From positions 4,936,001 through 5,000,000 of the forward strand of contig NW_025062478.1 in assembly GCF_000002995.4 (NCBI RefSeq): a stretch of DNA of 64,000 bases. Direction: 5' to 3'. The notes under the pieces were generated by a model. That model ran no database searches. It had not been told where the DNA came from and saw only the letters and a list, made by a program, of their open reading frames with translations. Made by a program: the position numbers and the translations under genes. Of the stretch, positions 49,509 to 62,061 are shown in pieces. This DNA is from Brugia malayi (Eukaryota; Nematoda; Chromadorea; Rhabditida; Onchocercidae). Numbering within the stretch: position 1 is the first letter of the stretch; each line of letters opens with the position of its first letter.

Positions 49509-50988
49509 CTAAAATATACGAAAATTACCGCTGATTAATTTATTATTGCTCAACTCTTCAGCAGAAAATAGATGTTATGAATTACTCGCCATCATGTACA
49601 AGCAGCAAACAGTTCCTTGTGCCTAACTGTACTAACTTCAGAACTGTACTAACCAAGAAGCAAAATTGTGCTGATTAAAGAGAAATTATTTATTCTGACC
49701 ATATATAAAAAGGAGTAACACAACAATGGCATATATAAATGATGGTATATGTAACAGCCATACTATAAATCCTACAGTATTTTCATTCCATGGATGATAC
49801 ACTTTTAACTGTCAACTGAAGGAATGTTTCGTCTGTTTTAGAAGGTTTCCTCAAAACACCGTGCAACATTATAAGGTGTGGCTAATGTAAAGTACAACAC
49901 AGTGAACAATTACCACTATTAATAAGACTATTATTAATAACGATAACAATTAACGACTAGAAACTTTACTGCACATAAAAATTACGATTAATATAAATTT
50001 CCCTGTGATTATTACCTGAATAAAAGGATAATTTGTAATCTAGAGGCTATTTGCAAATTTCTCCTGAAGAAATTTACTATATAGAACAACAGGAAGAAAC
50101 ACAACATAACATGCCAACTACATGAGAGGAAACTAATCTCCCAGTAACTCATTTTCACACCCATCCCTTCCACCTACATCTGTCGAACACGAAAATTACT
50201 AAGGGTGAAGGAGCAGACCGTATTCACCAAGACATCCAGTGACACGATGAAAAACATCCATCTCAAGGAGTGCCACTTCGTTAACTTCGCTAGGGTACTC
50301 ATCCACTTGGCTCTACAATTGTTTGCAAAAAGACAATTTGTTGTCGATTCCAGAGAAACATTAAATATGAAAGAGAGCCGTCATTTATACTTCATACGTT
50401 GCTCATTTGCTATGCATCTTTTTTTCTCTATTTTTATTTGGCAGGTAAGAAATGCATAAAAATGCCATTTATATTAGACATCTGCGTAAAAAGAGAATTG
50501 GTAAAGCGAAAGCTATTGAAGTGAAGAATATTTATAACAATGATCGGGGAAAAAACAAAGTAACATCAAAGTGATAAATTACAAATTTTAATTTATCATT
50601 GTTCCAATTTAACGAAATTCATTGGCATATTTTTGTTTTTGCCGGCAATTCGATTCGTACTAGTAATTATAACTTAAAACTTCCATGCTACCGAGAGATA
50701 CTGAAATCAAATCCTGTTTCTGATAGTGATTATTCAAGTTTCTGATAGCTTTATTAACAGCTAATAACTATTAAATTCCAAATTTTTTGAGCATGACAAC
50801 CACCGTTTTTGTATGCTTGCAAAACAAAAAGCTCTAGTAACTTCTACTACTTTTGCAGTGATCGGAAACTTTTCTGGTTTTTATGATATGTTACTTATGA
50901 AATAATTAAAACAAAATATTACTAAAATGAATTTCTAATAGCAATATTAGCGATCGATCAATTTCATCGGCAGCGGTAATGAATGCAA
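49509..50988. other. Intergenic, nothing supported
   Basis: A plus-strand frame at 50205-50459 has no motif, acceptor context or partner exon and is not called. The region should contain the LRPPRC-like 3'UTR and the KDEL receptor promoter. Downstream of 49508 on the minus strand the sequence TATTTTAG abuts the KDEL receptor ATG. Confidence 0.5.
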
Positions 50989-53900
50989 TTATTTTTCAAT
51001 ATTTCCAATGTTTCTGATAAAATGCTTCACCAAATAGGCTTGATCTGGGTCTTTTCGAGCTAAAAAAAAAAAAAAAAAATGTCACTATATTGAATAAATA
51101 TAAATGGCATTAAGAGTTTTTTTACTTACTAGAATTCTTCAAACATCCCAACGACAAACGAGTGAAAGCTTCATCTTGTCTATTGTATTCCAGCGCTTTT
51201 GAGAAAATGCTTAAGTAGTTGAAGTGAAAGTTATGTGTCTGAAAACATTAACAAATATATAAACAAGTATGAGGAAACACAACTGAAATAAACTCCGCAC
51301 AAGTACTTTCAAAAGTTCTGACAACAATATTAGTAAGAAGATTTCTATTTATGACTAGTTCATGAAAACAGTCAACGCAAAACTCATGAAAAAGAGATTC
51401 AAATAGTTCTAGAAAAACAATTACCTCATCAAGGTGTAGAGCACATAATAACTTATAGGTATGAAAAGCGTTTATCCATCGAATACTTGTCTAAAAAATC
51501 TCATTTCGCCTCACTATTTAATTACAAATAAAAGTACATTTAAGGAAAAATTTTAGAAATGTATTTAAAATTATATTTGAATCTTACTTTTTGTAGTTGA
51601 CGACTAGCCTCTTCTAGTTTCTCTAAAGAAATCAGAACCGAAACAAAGGTTACAGAAACTTTCCATTCTGGCCAATATGTCTTCGCTAAGGCAAGCGCTG
51701 GAAAAAAGGATTGTTAAGGAAATTATATGCCCAAGTATGTCCTCGCTAAGATAAGCGCTTGAAAAAAGAATGTTTTAGGGAAATTATGTGGCTTTCAAAT
51801 TTATAATGAATTTATACTTTTGTTGATAAGGTTTTCATCATCGATTCTGATTGCATAGTGCAGCAAATAAATGATACCATTTGGAAAATCAGAAAATTGG
51901 AAAAAGCTGCAAACTTTCAAAGCTTCTTCGAAACCAAACCTAAAAATAGAGGAATTTGCCAAAGTGCATACTAAAAATTAAATTTATAGAAGGGCGGCTT
52001 ATAAACAAGATCAAATAACGCATTATTGAGATTCTTGTTTAGTAAACTAACTTTGTTAAAGCTGCTGAAGTAAATGAAGTTGAGATAATTTCAAAGAAAC
52101 CGGACTGAATCCACTTAACATCTGCGAGTGTCCTAAACATTTGTGAGCAGGTAATTAATGACTGAACAGTATCCTGAGAAAGTTCTAAGCTCTGCTTTAT
52201 TAGCTTTCTCAGCGTCTTCTGATCTCGAATATTTGAGTGAAGATCTAAAAAATCTAATTTCAGTTTAAAAGAATTAAGTTGTCGAATGCAGTACAACCTA
52301 AATTTTATATAGAACTGATATAGTGAAGTCGGATATATAGAACAATAACATAGCAAAAAATGGACAGCTGAGTATATAACGTCAATTCTATTTATCGTTA
52401 TCAATAAAATCATACCGGAAAACTATTATAAAATAACTGATAATGATCAAATATTTGGTGTGAGTTTTCAAACGATTCAATGAACAAGCAACTTCAAATT
52501 TATATACTATTACAGCTTACTTTTAGGAACAAACTGTTGCAAATAATAAACGAAATCAGATGTCATGCTAAAATTCCTGAATTCTTTCAAATGTCGAGCC
52601 ACAATCAATAAAATATTGTCAATAGTTAACTGGATCAAATTACCATCGCTTTGTCTAAAAATAAGAAACCGACTTCGTCAAGTATGCACAAGATTATTTT
52701 AATTTAAAGTGTATTAGTGTAGTTTTTGTGTGCTAATCTGAATTTTTTAAATTTACATTCAAGCAAAATAAACAGACAAAGAGCTAACATCTGCTTTATG
52801 TATTCCATGAGAGTATTCCAGTCAGCTTTACGAATGTATAACATAATAATAGGTTGAAATAGTTCAGAGGAGTCTATCAAGCTATTTGTTTTGATAAATT
52901 CATGAATCTTATCAACGTCCTGAAATTATTTTCAATTTCTTGTCTTAATTTATTTTATTTCAGTTATTTCATAACACATTTCTAGTACTCGTCGAGAGAA
53001 AATATTGATTACACTCTTGAAAAGCAAAACATAAAGCATTTTATTTAGTTCTCCTATTGAACTTAAGTTCAATTTCTTTAGATTGAATATACAACAACCA
53101 ACTTGTAGAAATACTCGTACTTTGCCTTTAGTGAAATCTTTTAAAAATCTTGTGGAGTAGTGAGTACCTGATTCGAAATATATGCCTTCAGTGTACTAGA
53201 AGATATTTCGCTACTGTTCCTTACAGTAGCAATTTTATTTCGAGCACTTTGCTCTTTCAACCACCTGAAAAATTATATGAATGAAAAATTTTCAAGAGCC
53301 ACGAAGACCTTCCGTTTAACTGTTATGTAGCTTTTCACCAAATTCTAATTCCATATGAAATTCGAACATGCCACTCACTTTTCCAGATTGCTAATTCCAA
53401 TCGCAACAGGTTCTAAGAGCTTATAAGCAATATCTTCCGGTATTTTATACTCCTTGATAATATTCAAAATATGAACAAGCTGTTCAGTGTTCCATTTGTT
53501 CTTTCTTGTGTTATCTTTTTCTGTGAGAGCATATTAGTAAGTATCGCAAAATAAGAAAAAAAAATAGGAGACGTGATCAAAAAATAAACTTTTTCGTAAA
53601 TTATTTAAATAGTAATACATAAAAAAGAATAAGTCGAACCAAGTAAAGGTTGCAACACTAGCTTCCGTACAACACCATAATTCAAATGATTCAAATCATT
53701 ATAACCAAGTGATACAAAATGAGCCAATATTTCGAGGCGTTGTTCAACTTCAGTTGCGCTAAACAGTACAAAGTAAAACTCCGAAAATTTAGAGAACCTG
53801 TACACGAAATAATGATTAATACAAAATAATGGAAACATACCGTACAAGTAAAGGCACCACGACGTGAATCTTGGTGCAATTAGGGTCCAAAATCTTCAAA

Positions 53901-56519
53901 AGTTCCGAAGTTAGCAGCAAGGAGTCATGAACAGAGAGAAACTTATGCGTCAAAATACAATACAAAACATGTTCCAGCAAAAAATGACTAAAAATTTAAG
54001 AATATAAGTTGATGTGTTGATTTTCCTCATATCACTGCAAATTTAGATAGACATTTTTTAGCAATAAACTCAAAATTCTTACGCATGCTGAGTGTTTCGA
54101 TTGATATGAGTAAATAAAGCCTTTAATTCGCCCAGAGATAATTTAGCATTTGTTAAAGCCTTTGAAAAACAACTAATCCATTCCATATGACGTCCAAGAT
54201 CTGAAGTATGAAACAAAGTATAACTTCACTTATTTCGGATTGCAAAATTCACAGTTATAATATATTAGAGAGTAGAACTACAATATTATTGAATTTAATG
54301 GAAAAAAACACACTACTTTCGCCCTTAAAAGAAGATTTGGTAGATATATGCAAATCAGTGTGAAAGTATGAGAGGGCTGAATAGAACATTCCATGGACCG
54401 CATGTCGATTTGCTTCTCGAACCATCAATTTGAAAAAACCACGTTCCTTTCTCACTTCCCGAAGTATCTGAGGAAAAAACGATTACGTCCGAAAATGAGA
54501 ATATATATTTGCCAAAATCGTTAAAAACTGACTTTAATACAAAGCCGTTCATGATCTTTGCCCATCGAGTCGATGCCATTACGCGCTAGTAGCCACACAA
54601 ATTTCATTACCATTTCATCAGTGAGTAATTTCAACGACAAATCCGATGAAGAAAGTGAATCCAATAACTGATAAAAATTACTCATCATTACTTGGTTTTC
54701 TGTTGAAGGATTTAAGTGCTCAAATTTTAAGACGACTTTAGTGAAATATGTGGACAACACACTAGCTTGAAATTTTGGATATTGCGTTTCTCGATAGCAG
54801 TTTGACAGCGCACCATGAAAATTAGCGGTTCAATTTCATTCCCATATTCTGTAATAGCATTCTGCAAGCAGAAAAACATTTCGAAATAGCTAATGAGTAT
54901 TACGTCAAACACTTTTACATCAAGTACAAGAATAAGAAATTTTAAAGTTTAAAAAGGCAATTAATTTATGAATTTATAGACAAGCTAAAATTTATTTAGG
55001 GATGTTTACTTGCACTAATTCCATTGCGTTGTTGTCATCATTTTTTAAATAGCAGTATATCTGAGATACTTTCATTTCCATGTTCACAGGTAACCTGCGC
55101 TTTTTTATTTCCATTATCATCGAACTAAAAGAATATTGGATAAATTTTATTGTCTATTTTGAGCGACTAAATTTCATGAAGCATACATTTTAATGGCCAT
55201 AAAACAACGCAACATACTTCACTGCACTAATGCTTCCCGTCATTGAAAGCTCCCGCAGAATAATAGTGAAAAGTTCCTCGTCCGGTTTAAGATTAAATGT
55301 TGTTTCAATTTCTTTCAACATCTCCAGAGCATCAAATGTATGTTCGTTTTCAATTAAGATCCTCAAACGACTCTTTACCGCTGCATGACTTATTGGAATG
55401 TCTTCAAAATCGAAATTATAATTTCGGAAAGAGATTTCACATAACTTTCAAATCACTAACTAACAAAATAATCATTAATTCCAACAATTGCATCAGCTGA
55501 TATTGGACTTTCTTTAGTTGAAACAAGCATTATATATTCAGAAACCTACTTGCATGGATTAGTGCTTTCCAAAAACGATCAGTTATTACAGATTTAACAC
55601 TACAAGTAGCATCACTCATCGGCAAGCCACACAAACTCAACAAAAACGGAACGTGAGTGTCAGCAGATCGTTGCAGAAATTCTACAAGATTGCCTAAAGA
55701 ATAAATATACTTAAAGAGAGACAAAAACGGTTTTCAAATATATGGCATGACAACGATTTAATAGAAGCAGTAAAAAAAGTTTCTCCCTCAAACAAAAAGA
55801 AAAACCATTTTTTGATTCAAGAGGTAGCAAAATGCTGTCGATAAAAAGATCTGATTGAATCGTTAATCGCTTTTGATAAATGTCTCGCAATCCAGCAATG
55901 AGAAAATCCGGTGACTGTTCCATTTCATGCTAAAGTTTCACCAAGTTGTACTGTTCACTGATTTATTTTAAAGGTGATCAAAATGATCATGATCAAGAAA
56001 CGCAATGACAATTTTGATGCAAATACACCATGAAATATCAAATTCGTTTTGAAACCAAAACTAAAATATCATACAGAGTAATACTTGCTGTACAAGACTA
56101 CCTGAGAAAAGGAAAGTGAGGGAAGATGTTTGTTCTTTTTAGTATTACCACTTTTCTTCACAATATGCTCGACTGATTCAGCGAATAGCCACAATTGGTT
56201 TGTTGAAGCTATTTGTTCTTTCCGAAGCAACATTAAGCAGTGTCTTTGTCTCGGGAAGATAACTGATTTGTGAAGGCTGAAAAACCAAAATGTTACACAC
56301 TGTTCACCCTCAACATTAATAAACAGCTCATCCTGATTAACAAATAAAAAGCAGATCCTTTAAAATGAAAGAAGAATTGAAATATTTCAAATAAAGATTT
56401 AGTATGAGCAATTTTTCCTTCTTCGAAAAACTCAGATTTTGTGTAATATAAAGAATGAATTCAGAAACACACAAACGCCGTGCGGTAGTTAGCCAAAAGA
56501 ATCGTCGAAAATCATGCAT
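50989..56519 (-). CDS. LRPPRC/PPR-like mitochondrial protein, 21 exons, one frame break
   Basis: Twenty-one minus-strand exons run from 56519-56473 (exon 1), through 54861-54533 (exon 7) and 51697-51588 (exon 18), to 51059-50989 (stop). Every junction phase agrees, implying about 945 aa once the break in exon 7 is allowed for. The N-terminus MHDFRRFFWLTTARRFLHKS is a strong mitochondrial presequence. The rest is degenerate helical repeats. Some resemble PPR units, for example TFDALEMLKEIETTFNLKPD then EELFTIILRELSMTGSI, and KIHEFIKTNSLIDSSELFQP. Large animal PPR proteins of this kind (LRPPRC) stabilise mitochondrial mRNAs. Family assignment is an inference from architecture. The 20-nt leader (56539-56520) contains a tiny ATG-ATG-TGA upstream frame. 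Exon 7 changes frame near 54773-54776. Confidence 0.72.
51673..51791 (-). repeat. Tandem duplication spanning a 3' splice site
   Basis: Two adjacent units of about 60 bp (51673-51733 and 51735-51791) share TCGCTAAG, AAGCGCT and GAAAAAAG blocks at about 80% identity. The first contains the real acceptor of exon 18 of the LRPPRC-like gene (TTTTTTCCAG on the minus strand). The second carries the same element mutated to TTTTTTCAAG, so it acts as a decayed decoy in the intron. Confidence 0.8.
54771..54780 (-). other. Reading-frame break in the LRPPRC-like gene
   Basis: Upstream of this point exon 7 is open in the frame set by exon 6. Downstream the coding frame set by exon 8 is another one. Exon 7 is 329 nt where a multiple of 3 is required, so one base is missing or an unseen micro-intron exists. 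The T4 run at 54773-54776 is the most likely site. Confidence 0.65.
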
Positions 56520-57231
56520 AGCATCACATCATTTACTTTCTGAAAAAAATTGATAAACTGAATTTTGGAGAAAAAAACCACACACACACACACACACACA
56601 CACTTAATAAAACTATTCTATGGCAAAATCATTTTCAACAATTAAAGTACCACTTCCTTATGAGCTAATGTCACCCAAGTGGCAATACTATATCACTTCA
56701 ACTGCCCCCTGTCCCACTAACAATTGACTGTCCTTACCTGATGATGTACCTCGGATTGTCTCGAAACTACCAGTGAAAAGTTCGCTCTGTGAAATTGATG
56801 GTCTCCCTCAAATTCGCTTCTAATTGAGATTTTTTAGAACAATTACAGCACAGCATAGAGCCTAGACTCAGACTATAGGACGGTGAAAGTGGAGCTCAGA
56901 CTGAGATATCTACTCTTCTTCGTTTTTCAGAGATAGCACTGTTCCAGGTGTGTTAATTCGTATTTTCTTTATTTAAACATCTACAGTACAAAATTAAAAT
57001 TAGCCAATCGGAAATCACGAGGTTGCTTCTGGAGTGAGTGACCTGGTTGTGGACATATAGACTGGCAGTCCATGAGACTTACACTTTGCAGTATCTTCCG
57101 TACTGGATGCGCTCATACTTTGTGTCGAATTAGTTCTTTGCTTCTTTCTGTAACATTCTTTGTTCTTTGTGAATCTATTAAATAACTATGATTCTAACTT
57201 AAAGATTATTTTGTCATTTTCTTGACAATAT
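56520..57231. other. Intergenic with (CA)n run
   Basis: Contains a CA dinucleotide repeat at about 56579-56602 and a locally less AT-rich stretch (56660-56800). It lies between the CNNM stop codon and the LRPPRC-like start on the same strand. No gene seen. Confidence 0.55.
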
Positions 57232-60200
57232 TTAAGCTGGAGACTGCTTTATTGCTGCCCTTAAAAAAAAATTGATATACTTTCGTCCAAATGATGACAG
57301 ATCACTGAACTGCGCGTTGCTCATCTCCTTCATGCTTCTTGCTTCGCTTACTTCACGTCGATATTCATTCACTTCTGTGATTTGCATTGCTTCCAATACT
57401 GCTCGCACTGTGATCTAAATTACTTTAGAACAGCTAAGCAAGTTTTGGTAAGTAATTTTAATTTTAGAATATAATGAAATCATCAAAGCGACAAGTCCTA
57501 TTCGTTCAATTTCAATTTCCTACTTCCATTTCAGTTTTCTTTTAATTAAGTGAAATAAATAAAGAAAACCTTAATATAATAAAATGGCGGTTCTACATAA
57601 ACTGTTCTCAGTGGCGTGAAATACAAATTGTTGAGATCCACAGAGGTGCCCTTATGGAGGCACAACAAGTAGATCTGTTCGATAAGCTCGACACCTAATT
57701 CATGTGGCGTGGCAGCGACACGAACACCTGTCATGTCTTCATAAAATGCCTCACCTGTCAACATCACAGCTACTGACCTGGATAGGACTAGTTTTTATTC
57801 CGTAATCGTTAAATTATGTTTTGCATGCACATTATAATCATGTTCTGTGTTCTGTGTCCGTTGTGAAGAAGAAAAGTAAGTGAAATGGAGATTTGTCCAT
57901 TATAAAAAATCGAAGACTAATTTCGGTATCATTGTTACTTACCTGGATGGATATCCCTGTTTATAAACGGTAAATTTTTTCATTCTGCCGAATGAGCTAT
58001 GAGTTTGGCATAAATTGAAAAGCCGACGCATTGTATGAATATTGAACGATAATTCCTGAGTGACAATTTTTTGGATAAAGTCCTGTAGTCAAGTGCGTCG
58101 CTTTTGTTTCAAAATTTTGAAAGCTTTATTACACATTTTGAACGTGAAAGTTTTTCAAGAACGATTCTAAAACTGATTGTAAGGATTTACTGCACTTTAA
58201 AGCCAGGATAATTGTCCAGTGTTTCCTGAATACGATAAATTTCTTGAAGTGGTGATAGTGGATTCGGTTCTGACCGTAACCAGTCGAAAGTTGCATGGTC
58301 CCGATGTAATCCAATTCGTCGATTTGTCCATTGAAATAATTCATCATGCAAAGTAATTTGTTTTACCATAGTGATGTGTGAAAATATGAAATTAAATCGC
58401 TTCAACTATAAACTAGAGATTTGTCATTGAAGTTTTAATATGTTTTAATTATACAATTCAGAGATATTATCGAGAAACTCACTTTCATCTCTCCGAATAT
58501 TTCTTCAATGATGTCATCAAGTGTTATTAGACCAACAAGGCTGTAACTTTTACTGTCATATTTCATCACCATTGCTAGGTGTGATATGTAACCTGAAGAT
58601 GTTTAGGGATGAAAACAGTAAAAAAGAAACAATGAAATCGAGTGACAGACAATATATAATGGTCAACTGGAATATATTTGCTCAGTGAATTGAGCAAATA
58701 TATTCCAGTTGTTAATTATATTACAACTCAGTGAGTTGTAATATAATTTAAGTCAGTTTTGGTAAATTTATGAAAACATAAGAAGTTAATACTAATTTTT
58801 TTTTTAAGAAAAAGCTTCTTTTTGGCTATAAAATCAGGCATCTTAGAAAGCAACCTTTTGGTTCGAATGCAAAATTCTGTCCTTCCATTTCGTTTAGCAA
58901 AGGTTTTACTTGCATCTCTTCGCATACAAAACGGACCTGATTATTTCAGTTATGACTTTTTTCAAACAAATTTAAAGTTATTAATCAAAATAGTAATCAA
59001 GCTCATCTAACAAGTAGTTTCAAGTTATTGGTAAGAACCTATATACTTTACAGAGACATTTTTTCATTCTCTTATGTTTTCAGTATTTTTATTTTACTAA
59101 TTATCTAATTCTGCTAATTAAAATGCCAGGCTTTCGAAATATTGATGGAATAGGTATTGTTAATACGTGATAAGCTACTTGATAACAACAACAAATAAGA
59201 TTGTTAATATGGATTTTTTTTTTTTTTTTTTTTTATAATTTTTCAATCCATGTGTAACCTAACTTGTTTTAAATAATTCAATTTTTTAAGTATATCGATG
59301 ACTATAATACTCTTATTGAAGTCAGTAGTGATGAGGTCCTTGACATTTAATACTGCAATGACTTTGCTTCTCTTTGAACCTTCATAAACTGGTATACGGC
59401 TATAGCCTTTTTCTACTATCGAAAGAATTAGCTGAAAAATTAAGTCGTTTTTTTTTTGGAAGTTTAGAAATTATTTTTTTTGGAAGTTTAGAAATTATTA
59501 GCTGGTTTTCAAAATCCCATTTTTATGTTCCGGGACGAAAAGATAGAAAAATAATAGAGAATTCTTATATTTCTATTAAAGTAAAAAAGTTTAGTAAGAA
59601 AATTTTTTAAAAAATTAAACTATTTTTTACAAGTTAGATTTTCATTTCAAAGTGGGAACGAAATAGGACAAATGATCGCTGAATCATAATTCCCCTTCAA
59701 CGTTTGATTGTATTTTAGTTTTTTATTAGTAACTGTGCCATTAATTCAAAATTGCACTTCTCTCATTTCTAAACAACTCTATGTTACACATAAGAAACGA
59801 CTTTGTTGTCGAGAGTATCTGTTGTTGATAAGAGAAATGCTTCATCAATCTGTGTCATAACATTACCAACTCGAATTCTTGGTAGATTGATTGCATTCTT
59901 TAGAATCTCTACAATGCTATTATAACTATAATAGCCTTCATCACAAATAATTAGATAAAAGCGTTACAACGATTAAAAAATAACTCGAGATACATACCTG
60001 AGAAAACTGCAGAACTTGTCCTTGCTGCTTCCAAAATTAAAAATTCTATTTTACTTCTATCATACACTTCACATCCTAATGAATTAGAAAACTCTTTTAA
60101 ATTGTGCAAATTTACAGTTGGATATTTAGGAATTATATGGAAGTAAAGTTCATTGATTTTAGATTCTTTTGCTTTTCTAATTAACAGTAATCATATCCTA

Positions 60201-62061
60201 TGATTTTATATCAAAAATTTAGCATAAAATATAGAGTGAAATTAATGAGACTAAATAACCTTGAGATCCAAGGACTATGTCTAAAATCTTCGAAATTGGC
60301 CAAGCAACAGGTGATAAAACAATCATTGTAAACCAGGTGACATAGCATGTCTTACTGGCAATTTGTAGACCTCTTCGATTACATATCGCCTAAACTATTA
60401 GCACAGGTAGCATTCTATTGTAGTATATAGTAGCATGCAGTGACAATCTATCTATCAATACATCAAAATATTCCTTCCATCTTACCAGTGGAAGTAATTC
60501 GCCAAAAATAACAGTAATGATGCATGTCACAAGCGTTAACGGAAGGAATGGTAATCTACCGTCACTTATCTGAAATACAAGTATAAAGAATTCTTTCGAT
60601 GAGAAGTTCTTTTCTATGCTTCATTTGAGCTTACAACAATAATTTCCTTTTTAGTTTCCTACATAAATTATGAAATTTTTTGGAAAATGACAATTCTTTT
60701 GAATAAAAAAATTTAAGAAGTGTAGTATAATGGTTTTATTACTATGGTCAACTCACGTATTCAAGAAAGTTTTCGAGTAGCAATGATAATCCACAATTAA
60801 TAATTGCATTAGCTGTTGTAAATGTACAAATGAGCCAGTTGAGATGTTTGCGCACCGGAATGATATTTTTAGCTAGACGGCTTTTCTGAATTTCAATTTA
60901 TAAAATCAAAAAGTGTTGAAACATTTCCCCTCTTGTTAATTAAAATTTATCTATTTTTTAATAAAATGGTTTGAAGTAGCAAGTAATAATTAAACTTTTC
61001 ACCGACATTTTTCAGCTAATTTCAAGAAACATACATATGCATCGCCCACACGACTGATAATATTTAATTCACTAATCGCGACCGATGTGAATGACAAATT
61101 AAGACCCGAAAAAAGAGCACTCATTATTAACATCAATAAGATTATAAGAACCATTGCTTGCAGTGAAAAAGGCATCCAATAAGGACTCCGAGATGCCAAC
61201 AGTTTCACGCGTATCTAAAGATAAATTGATAATTTTGTCTGGAACAAATATATATTTTCACTTTTTCTAGATTGTTCAAAGAAAGGTGTATTTGATAATC
61301 GAAAAATATTAAGAAACTAAGGTTAAAATAAATCAGATATTGACTATAATCAACTTTTCTAACATGAAAAGTGCATGCGAAAATTTGAATTTTGTTTTGA
61401 TTCAAAGAAATGGGTCGTTCCACTTTACAATATTACTGATAAGATTGTTTTTCAGAACAACGAAGAATACTTCACTGAGATTTTGTTCAGAAGTTCGATT
61501 AAATCATTTAACATTTAAATATGCTATTGAAGTTGAAGAATTTGGAATCGATTTTTGCATTGTGCCTAAAATTTCTCAGCAAAACTTTAAACATTTAATT
61601 AAACGAACATTGCTTGAAGTGGCTTTGTTATAAGACGATGGTTTAACACATAACAAATAAAAATGGTTATCTTCAGGAATACCATCCTTCTGTTCTACCA
61701 CTAATGCATTTTCATACGAAAATTCATCAACCACATTCAGGTAGTAAACAGCTTTTTTCATGCGAAACGAATCCTTAATTATTGAATTAGTAATTGATAT
61801 TCGTGTAAATTGCAAGTAAATTTGCGTTTTATTAATTTATTTTAAATAAAAATCAATAATGGATGCTGTTGATTCTTATTATCAAATTTTACAAGAATTT
61901 AATTTGAATACCACACAGTGGTCTGCATCAGTTAACCAAATTGATTCATATCTGCTGGGCCATAAATTTGCTCCAAATAATGTCATTGTGAATTTCGCGT
62001 TTGGTTTTACTGTTTCCACGTCATGTACCGAGCCACGTCTTACTCCCACTACTTTTCCCAT
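57232..62061 (-). CDS. CNNM-family (ancient conserved domain) Mg2+ transporter
   Basis: Fifteen minus-strand exons: 62061-61912, 61773-61609, 61214-61035, 60885-60757, 60569-60486, 60389-60260, 60171-59998, 59935-59799, 59431-59264, 58936-58855, 58592-58483, 58405-58196, 58082-57943, 57777-57570 and 57414-57232. They join in phase to about 749 aa. Order: an extracellular domain (VVGVRRGSVHDV, TLFGANLWPS); a DUF21 membrane domain with the SALFSGLNLSF motif, VRKHLNW and VIFGELLPL; a CBS pair with VGNVMTQIDEAFLL, KGYSRIPVYEGSK and LITLDDIIEEIFGEM; then a C-terminal cyclic-nucleotide-binding-like domain. CNNM proteins export Mg2+ or regulate TRPM-type channels at the basolateral membrane. The first coding exon starts 2 nt after a TTGTCAG acceptor and has no signal peptide, so a further upstream exon is likely. 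The acceptor at 61773 is weak (TTAAG). Confidence 0.93.
58665..58748. repeat. Twin perfect hairpins in a CNNM intron
   Basis: Two adjacent inverted repeats. At 58665-58710, perfect 20-bp arms (AACTGGAATATATTTGCTCA and its complement) flank a 6-nt loop. At 58714-58748, perfect 17-bp arms (AATTATATTACAACTCA) flank a single G. Both apexes carry CTCAGTGA. They lie in the intron between the exons ending at 58855 and starting at 58592. Confidence 0.92.
59449..59496. repeat. Tandem 24-bp duplication in a CNNM intron
   Basis: Two consecutive copies of a unit containing TTTTGGAAGTTTAGAAATTA in the intron upstream of the CBS exon 59431-59264. Minor length-variation candidate. Confidence 0.8.

Noticed and set aside
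50205..50459. 84-codon plus-strand frame between the KDEL receptor and the LRPPRC-like gene
   Set aside because: No motif, no acceptor before the ATG, no partner exon.
54735..54815. 41-nt micro-intron to explain the exon 7 frame change
   Set aside because: It would need a GTCAAA donor and a CAAG acceptor and be shorter than other introns here. A one-base indel is simpler.
58848..58860. tRNA B-box-like GGTTCGAATGC
   Set aside because: It lies at the end of a CNNM coding exon, and no A box or cloverleaf could be drawn around it.
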